64,000 bases of DNA. Source: Salinispora oceanensis (lineage in GTDB: Bacteria; Actinomycetota; Actinomycetes; Mycobacteriales; Micromonosporaceae). Shown in pieces: positions 57,627 through 64,000 of the stretch (the stretch's first letter is position 1; each line of letters begins with the position of its first letter). The stretch covers positions 685,707 through 749,706 of the forward strand of contig NZ_KB911579.1 in NCBI RefSeq assembly GCF_000383575.1, written 5' to 3'. Position numbers and translations under genes: made by a program. The notes under the pieces were generated by a model. That model ran no database searches. It saw nothing but the letters and a program-made list of their open reading frames with translations, and had not been told where the DNA came from.

Positions 57627-60241
57627 GAGGAGAGGGCCTCCAAAGCTGTATCGATTCGCACCAGGTCGGCCTCGGCGGCGGCGAGCCGGTCCCGGATCTT
57701 CTGCACCACCGGCTCGGGCGCCTTCCCCACGAACGCCGGGTTGTCGAGCTTCGTCCGGGCCTGTCCGGCCTCCTTCGCCGCCGCCGCCCGGTCCTTGGTC
57801 AACCGCGCCCGCTCGGCCGCCACGTCGATCGACCCACGGGTGTCCAACGCGACGCCCACCTCACCGGGCAGGGTGAGAGTGGCACTGGCCTGGAAGTCCG
57901 AGCCCGCCGCGTCGAGGCGCACCAGCGACCGGATCAGCGGTTCGTGCCCGGCGATGCCGGCGCCGGCCAACCCGTCGAGCCGGGCCACGACCCGCTGGGT
58001 CGGACGCAGCCCCTGGTCGGAGCGGAACCGCCGGATCTCGGTGACCACCCGCTGGAGCGTGCCGACCTCCGACTCCGCGGCCGGGTCAACCAACGCCCGG
58101 TCGGCGGCCGGCCAAGCTGCCGTCATAACCGTCTCACCGCCGGTCAAGGCGATCCACAACTCGTCGGTAATGAACGGGATCACCGGGTGCAGTAGCCGCA
58201 GCAGGTGGTCCAGCACCTGCCCGAGGACGCGCCGGGTGGCGTCCGCAGCCGGCCCACCGGCGGCCAGGAGCGGTTTGGTCAACTCCACGTACCAGTCGCA
58301 GACCTCATCCCACGCGAAGTGGTAGAGCAGGTCACAGACCTTTGCGAACTCGTACGCCTCGAACTGCTCGGTCGCCTCCGCGGTGACGCGCGCGAGCCGG
58401 GACAGAATCCACCGGTCGACTGTTGACAGCTCCGTCGCCGGCGGTAGCGCCCCCTGGGTGTGCGCGCCATTCAACAAGGCGAACCGGGTCGCGTTCCAGA
58501 GCTTGTTGCAGAAGTTGCGGGAGCCCTGGCACCACTCTTCGCTGACGGCGACGTCCCCACCAGGGTTCGCACCACGGGCCAAGGTGAACCGGGTGGCGTC
58601 GGCGCCGAACCGATCAATCCAGTCCAGCGGATCGACCACGTTGCCGAACGACTTCGACATCTTCTTGCCGTGCTCGTCGCGGACCATGCCGTGCAGCGCC
58701 ACCACATCGAAGGGCTGCCGGCCGTCCATCGCGTACAGGCCGAACATCATCATCCGGGCGACCCAGAAGAAGAGGATGTCGTAGCCGGTGACCAGGACGC
58801 TCGTCGGGTAGAACTTGGCCAGCTCCGGAGTCTGCTCCGGCCAGCCGAGGGTGGAGAAGGGCCACAGGCCGCTGGAGAACCAGGTGTCCAGGACATCCTC
58901 GTCCTGGCGCCAACCGTCGCCGGCCGGCGGCGTCTCATCCGGGCCGACGCAGACGACCTCACCGGCCGGGCCGTACCAGACCGGGATGCGGTGCCCCCAC
59001 CACAGCTGGCGGGAGATGCACCAGTCGTGCATGTTGTCGACCCAGGCGAAATAACGCTTGGCCAGCTCCGCCGGCTCAATCTTCACCCGTCCGTCCCGCA
59101 CCGCGTCACCAGCCGCCTTGGCCAACGGCGAGGTGTTGATGAACCACTGCAACGACAGGCGGGGCTCCACCGTGGTGCGGCAGCGCGAGCAGTGACCGAC
59201 CGCATGCGTGTACGGGCGCTTCTCGGCCACAATCCGGCCCTGTTCACGCAGGGCGGCGACGATAGCGGGGCGCGCCTCGTACCGGTCCAGGCCCGCGAAC
59301 GGCCCGGGCGCCGTGATGACCCCCCGCTCGTCCATGATCGTGTGAGACGGCAGGTCGTGTCGCTGGCCGATCTCAAAGTCGTTCGGGTCGTGGGCCGGGG
59401 TCACCTTCACCATGCCGGTGCCGAAGGTCGGGTCAACGTGCTCGTCCCCGACGATCGGAATGCGCCGGCCGGTCAGCGGCAGCTCGACCTCGGTGCCGAT
59501 CAGGTGTTGGTAGCGCTCGTCCTCGGGGTGCACCGCGATGGCGGTGTCACCGAGCATCGTCTCCGCTCGGGTGGTCGCCACCACGACCTCGTCGCTGTAT
59601 CGGATCGACACCAGCTCACCGTCGTCGTCCGTGTGCTCCACCTCAATGTCCGACAGCGCGGTGAGGCAGCGCGGACACCAGTTGATGATCCGCTCGGCCC
59701 GGTAGATCAACCCGTCGTCGTACAGCGCCTTGAACATCGTTTGGACGGCCCGCGACAGGCCCTCGTCCATGGTGAAGCGCTCCCGCTCCCAGTCCACGGA
59801 GTCGCCGAGGCGGCGCATCTGCCCGAGGATCGCACCCCCGGACTCGGCCTTCCACTGCCAGACCCGCTCCACGAACGCCTCTCGGCCGAGGTCATGCCGG
59901 GACAGGCCCTGCTCGCCCAGCTGCCGCTCCACGACGTTCTGGGTGGCGATACCGGCATGGTCCATGCCGGGCAGCCAGAGCGTCTCGTAGCCCTGCATGC
60001 GCTTACGCCGGACCAGCGCGTCCTGCATCGTGTGGTCCAGCGCGTGCCCCATGTGCAGCGAGCCGGTGACGTTCGGTGGCGGAATGACGATGGTGTACGG
60101 GGGCTTGTCGCTCTCCGCCGACGCGCGGAAGTGTCCGCCGGCTACCCACTGCTCGTACCGTCGCTGCTCCACCTCGCCCGGCAGGTACTGGCCGGCAAGG
60201 GTCGGGGCGTCGGGGCGTCGGGCATCCAGTCTCTCGGTCAC
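57623..60241 (-). CDS. valS: Valyl-tRNA synthetase
   Basis: Charges tRNA-Val. The 872-residue class I enzyme has [16 protein letters not shown] (HMGH at 63-66) and KMSKS near 535. A large editing domain lies between them, and a C-terminal coiled-coil arm ([17 protein letters not shown]) is present. GTG 60241 ([10 protein letters not shown]) gives the family N-terminus; the ribosome binding site is weak and the frame is open further upstream. It is the first gene of valS-folC-DUF4233 and is divergent from the 60312 gene. Confidence 0.95.
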   Translation of the reverse strand: MTERLDARRPDAPTLAGQYLPGEVEQRRYEQWVAGGHFRASAESDKPPYTIVIPPPNVTGSLHMGHALDHTMQDALVRRKRMQGYETLWLPGMDHAGIATQNVVERQLGEQGLSRHDLGREAFVERVWQWKAESGGAILGQMRRLGDSVDWERERFTMDEGLSRAVQTMFKALYDDGLIYRAERIINWCPRCLTALSDIEVEHTDDDGELVSIRYSDEVVVATTRAETMLGDTAIAVHPEDERYQHLIGTEVELPLTGRRIPIVGDEHVDPTFGTGMVKVTPAHDPNDFEIGQRHDLPSHTIMDERGVITAPGPFAGLDRYEARPAIVAALREQGRIVAEKRPYTHAVGHCSRCRTTVEPRLSLQWFINTSPLAKAAGDAVRDGRVKIEPAELAKRYFAWVDNMHDWCISRQLWWGHRIPVWYGPAGEVVCVGPDETPPAGDGWRQDEDVLDTWFSSGLWPFSTLGWPEQTPELAKFYPTSVLVTGYDILFFWVARMMMFGLYAMDGRQPFDVVALHGMVRDEHGKKMSKSFGNVVDPLDWIDRFGADATRFTLARGANPGGDVAVSEEWCQGSRNFCNKLWNATRFALLNGAHTQGALPPATELSTVDRWILSRLARVTAEATEQFEAYEFAKVCDLLYHFAWDEVCDWYVELTKPLLAAGGPAADATRRVLGQVLDHLLRLLHPVIPFITDELWIALTGGETVMTAAWPAADRALVDPAAESEVGTLQRVVTEIRRFRSDQGLRPTQRVVARLDGLAGAGIAGHEPLIRSLVRLDAAGSDFQASATLTLPGEVGVALDTRGSIDVAAERARLTKDRAAAAKEAGQARTKLDNPAFVGKAPEPVVQKIRDRLAAAEADLVRIDTALEALSS

Positions 60242-60311
60242 CCCTGGAAGTCTACGGAGAGCTTCCGCGGACCTTACGTGCGCCACCAGGGCTTCGCGTA
60301 CGGTGTCGGTT

Positions 60312-60992
60312 ATGTCCAACGGGCACCTCAGTGAGCGCGCCGTCGACGGGGCCCCCGAGCCAGTCAACCTAACCGAAGAGCCGATCCGCCTCAATGGCGA
60401 GGATCCGGCGCTGAGGCCCAAACAAGCGGGTGTCCAAGCTCGTCGCCGCCGGGTGGCGTGGCTGCTCGCAAGCGCCGTGGGCCTCGCTGGCGCCGGGGCG
60501 TTCGGCGCCCTGGCCTGGCCCATCCTCCAGCAGCGGGACGCCACGGTAACCAGCCCCGCGCAGCTGGCCGGGTTGAGCCGGGACGACAGCGAGCCGGCCC
60601 GCAGCACCGCCGACTATCTCCGGAACGGGTTCGCGGCCAACATCGAGTTGGACCAGAGCTTCGGAACCGTCTACCGGGATCCGGCCGGCGAACGCCGCCC
60701 GGTGCTCGTCTTCGGCGGCACCACGCTGCTCTGGCAACCCGAACGCGACCTGGACAGCCTCTTCGGGCTGATGGCCGACGAGACTGGTCAGGTGAGTGGG
60801 CTGCGGAGCCTCTCCCCGGGCCCTCTTGGTGGCGTCCTGAAGTGTGGCACTACCAGCGGCGTGGGTGGGGAGTTCGCCGTGTGTGGCTGGGCAGATCATG
60901 GAAGCGTGGTGATGGGCCTGTTTCCGGATCATCCGGCGGTGGAAGCCGGGGACCTGTTCCGGAAGATGCGCAACGAAATGCAGACCCGCTGA
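60312..60992 (+). CDS. Membrane-anchored protein, paralogue of the 46630 protein
   Basis: A 226-residue protein of unknown function. A charged N-terminal arm leads to one membrane helix ([22 protein letters not shown], about residues 48-69) and an external domain. That domain has [39 protein letters not shown] and [13 protein letters not shown], with two Cys that probably pair. ATG 60312 has no clear ribosome binding site, so a leaderless transcript is possible. It lies between valS and the end of the rRNA operon. Confidence 0.75.
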   Translation: MSNGHLSERAVDGAPEPVNLTEEPIRLNGEDPALRPKQAGVQARRRRVAWLLASAVGLAGAGAFGALAWPILQQRDATVTSPAQLAGLSRDDSEPARSTADYLRNGFAANIELDQSFGTVYRDPAGERRPVLVFGGTTLLWQPERDLDSLFGLMADETGQVSGLRSLSPGPLGGVLKCGTTSGVGGEFAVCGWADHGSVVMGLFPDHPAVEAGDLFRKMRNEMQTR

Positions 60993-61104
60993 TCGGAGGC
61001 GGCGCGCCAACCCAGGTACGGAGGTCGTTGGCTGCGGCGGCCTTGAGATTGGCCAGCTGTCGTGGCTGTTGTTGTGGGGGAATGCTTTGTTGGCTGGAAA
61101 TGCG

Positions 61105-61137
61105 TTGAGGGCCGACCCGGGTAGGGTCGGCCCTCAA
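61105..61137 (-). terminator. Terminator of the rRNA operon
   Basis: A perfect 14-bp stem (TTGAGGGCCGACCC and complement) with a 5-base loop, 10 bp beyond the 5S rRNA end. No strong T tract follows on the minus strand, but position and stability fit an rrn terminator. Confidence 0.75.
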
Positions 61138-61147
61138 CTGAAGTTTT

Positions 61148-61266
61148 GCCCGGCGGTGTCCTACTCTCCCACACCCTCCCGAGTGCAGTACCATCGGCGC
61201 TGGAGGGCTTAGCTTCCGGGTTCGGAATGTAACCGGGCGTTTCCCCTCCGCCATGACCGCCGTAAC
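61148..61266 (-). rRNA. rrf: 5S ribosomal RNA
   Basis: On the minus strand the sequence begins GTTACGGCGGTCATGGCGG and ends near ACACCGCCGGGC, closing the terminal stem. Internal CCGAACCCGGAAGCTAAG and GTGGGAGAGTAGG match bacterial 5S. About 119 nt; ends may shift by one or two bases. Confidence 0.95.
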
Positions 61267-61349
61267 ACTTATCGACATATCAAACACACCCAACACCACA
61301 GGCAATGTTTGTTTGCCAAGAGTTACACAGTGGACGCGCAGCAACTTAG

Positions 61350-64000
<2,651 letters not shown>

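Noticed and set aside
59997..60311. A long N-terminal extension of the 60312 protein
   Set aside because: The extension is antisense to valS and out of character; ATG 60312 begins a normal anchored protein.

Overview
The window is high-GC actinobacterial chromosome. Gene content and order (phoH-ybeY-CNNM-cytidine deaminase-like-era, recO-uppS, hrcA-dnaJ with CIRCE, rne-rplU-rpmA-obgE, nadD-rsfS, valS-folC-DUF4233-ndk-ileS), a T-box leader on ileS and a lineage-type insertion in the 23S rRNA all fit an actinomycete. The proline-rich envelope proteins and a DUF397 gene point to Micromonosporaceae (Micromonospora or Salinispora type); the family is an inference, not something proven here. Most of the window is conserved core genome read from the minus strand.

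Layout. 1-2.1 kb: the 3' part of an ECF transporter T-component gene and 6-phosphogluconate dehydrogenase (plus strand), meeting a minus-strand block at a palindrome that holds both stop codons. 2.1-9.5 kb: uppS, recO, an acyltransferase, and a tightly overlapping phoH-to-era operon. 9.5-13.1 kb: HIT protein, rsmE, dnaJ and hrcA, with a perfect CIRCE operator ahead of hrcA. 13.2-23.4 kb: a repeat-rich DUF4870 protein, hemW, an enoyl-CoA hydratase, a secreted lysozyme-like protein, a GlsB-type membrane protein, lepA, a small accessory patch (DUF4240 and a phosphotransferase), rpsT and holA. 23.4-27.2 kb: a gene-poor, less GC-rich islet between holA and comEC with a GT-C mannosyltransferase-like gene, a PAP2/IPC-synthase-like gene and a decayed ISAs1-like transposase. 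27.2-34.3 kb: comEC-comEA, degV, a secreted lysozyme-like protein with a long structured leader, and nadD-rsfS-phosphatase. 34.4-38 kb: aminopeptidase N, DUF397 and DUF4383 genes. 38-46.5 kb: obgE, rpmA, rplU, RNase E/G and two radical-SAM-linked genes, one of which lacks any normal start codon. 46.6-61 kb: envelope proteins, plsC, T-box-controlled ileS, phoD, ndk, a VOC-domain fusion, DUF4233, folC and valS. 61.1-64 kb: 5S rRNA and the 3' part of 23S rRNA, read leftward; the window ends inside 23S.

Together the genes serve translation (S20, L21, L27, EF4, two tRNA synthetases, RsfS, ObgE, Era, YbeY, RNase E/G, rRNA), polyprenyl-phosphate and envelope lipid supply (UppS, PlsC, GT87, PAP2), NAD, NTP and folate metabolism, DNA uptake and repair, and heat-shock control. 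I found no CRISPR array, prophage, toxin-antitoxin system or biosynthetic cluster. I do not see a clear undescribed multi-gene system. The most unusual signals are an apparent ATC initiation codon at 44488-44490, a 23-bp tandem triplication across the rne stop codon, the unexplained structured leader at 32212-32574, and two paralogous families of secreted or anchored proteins.
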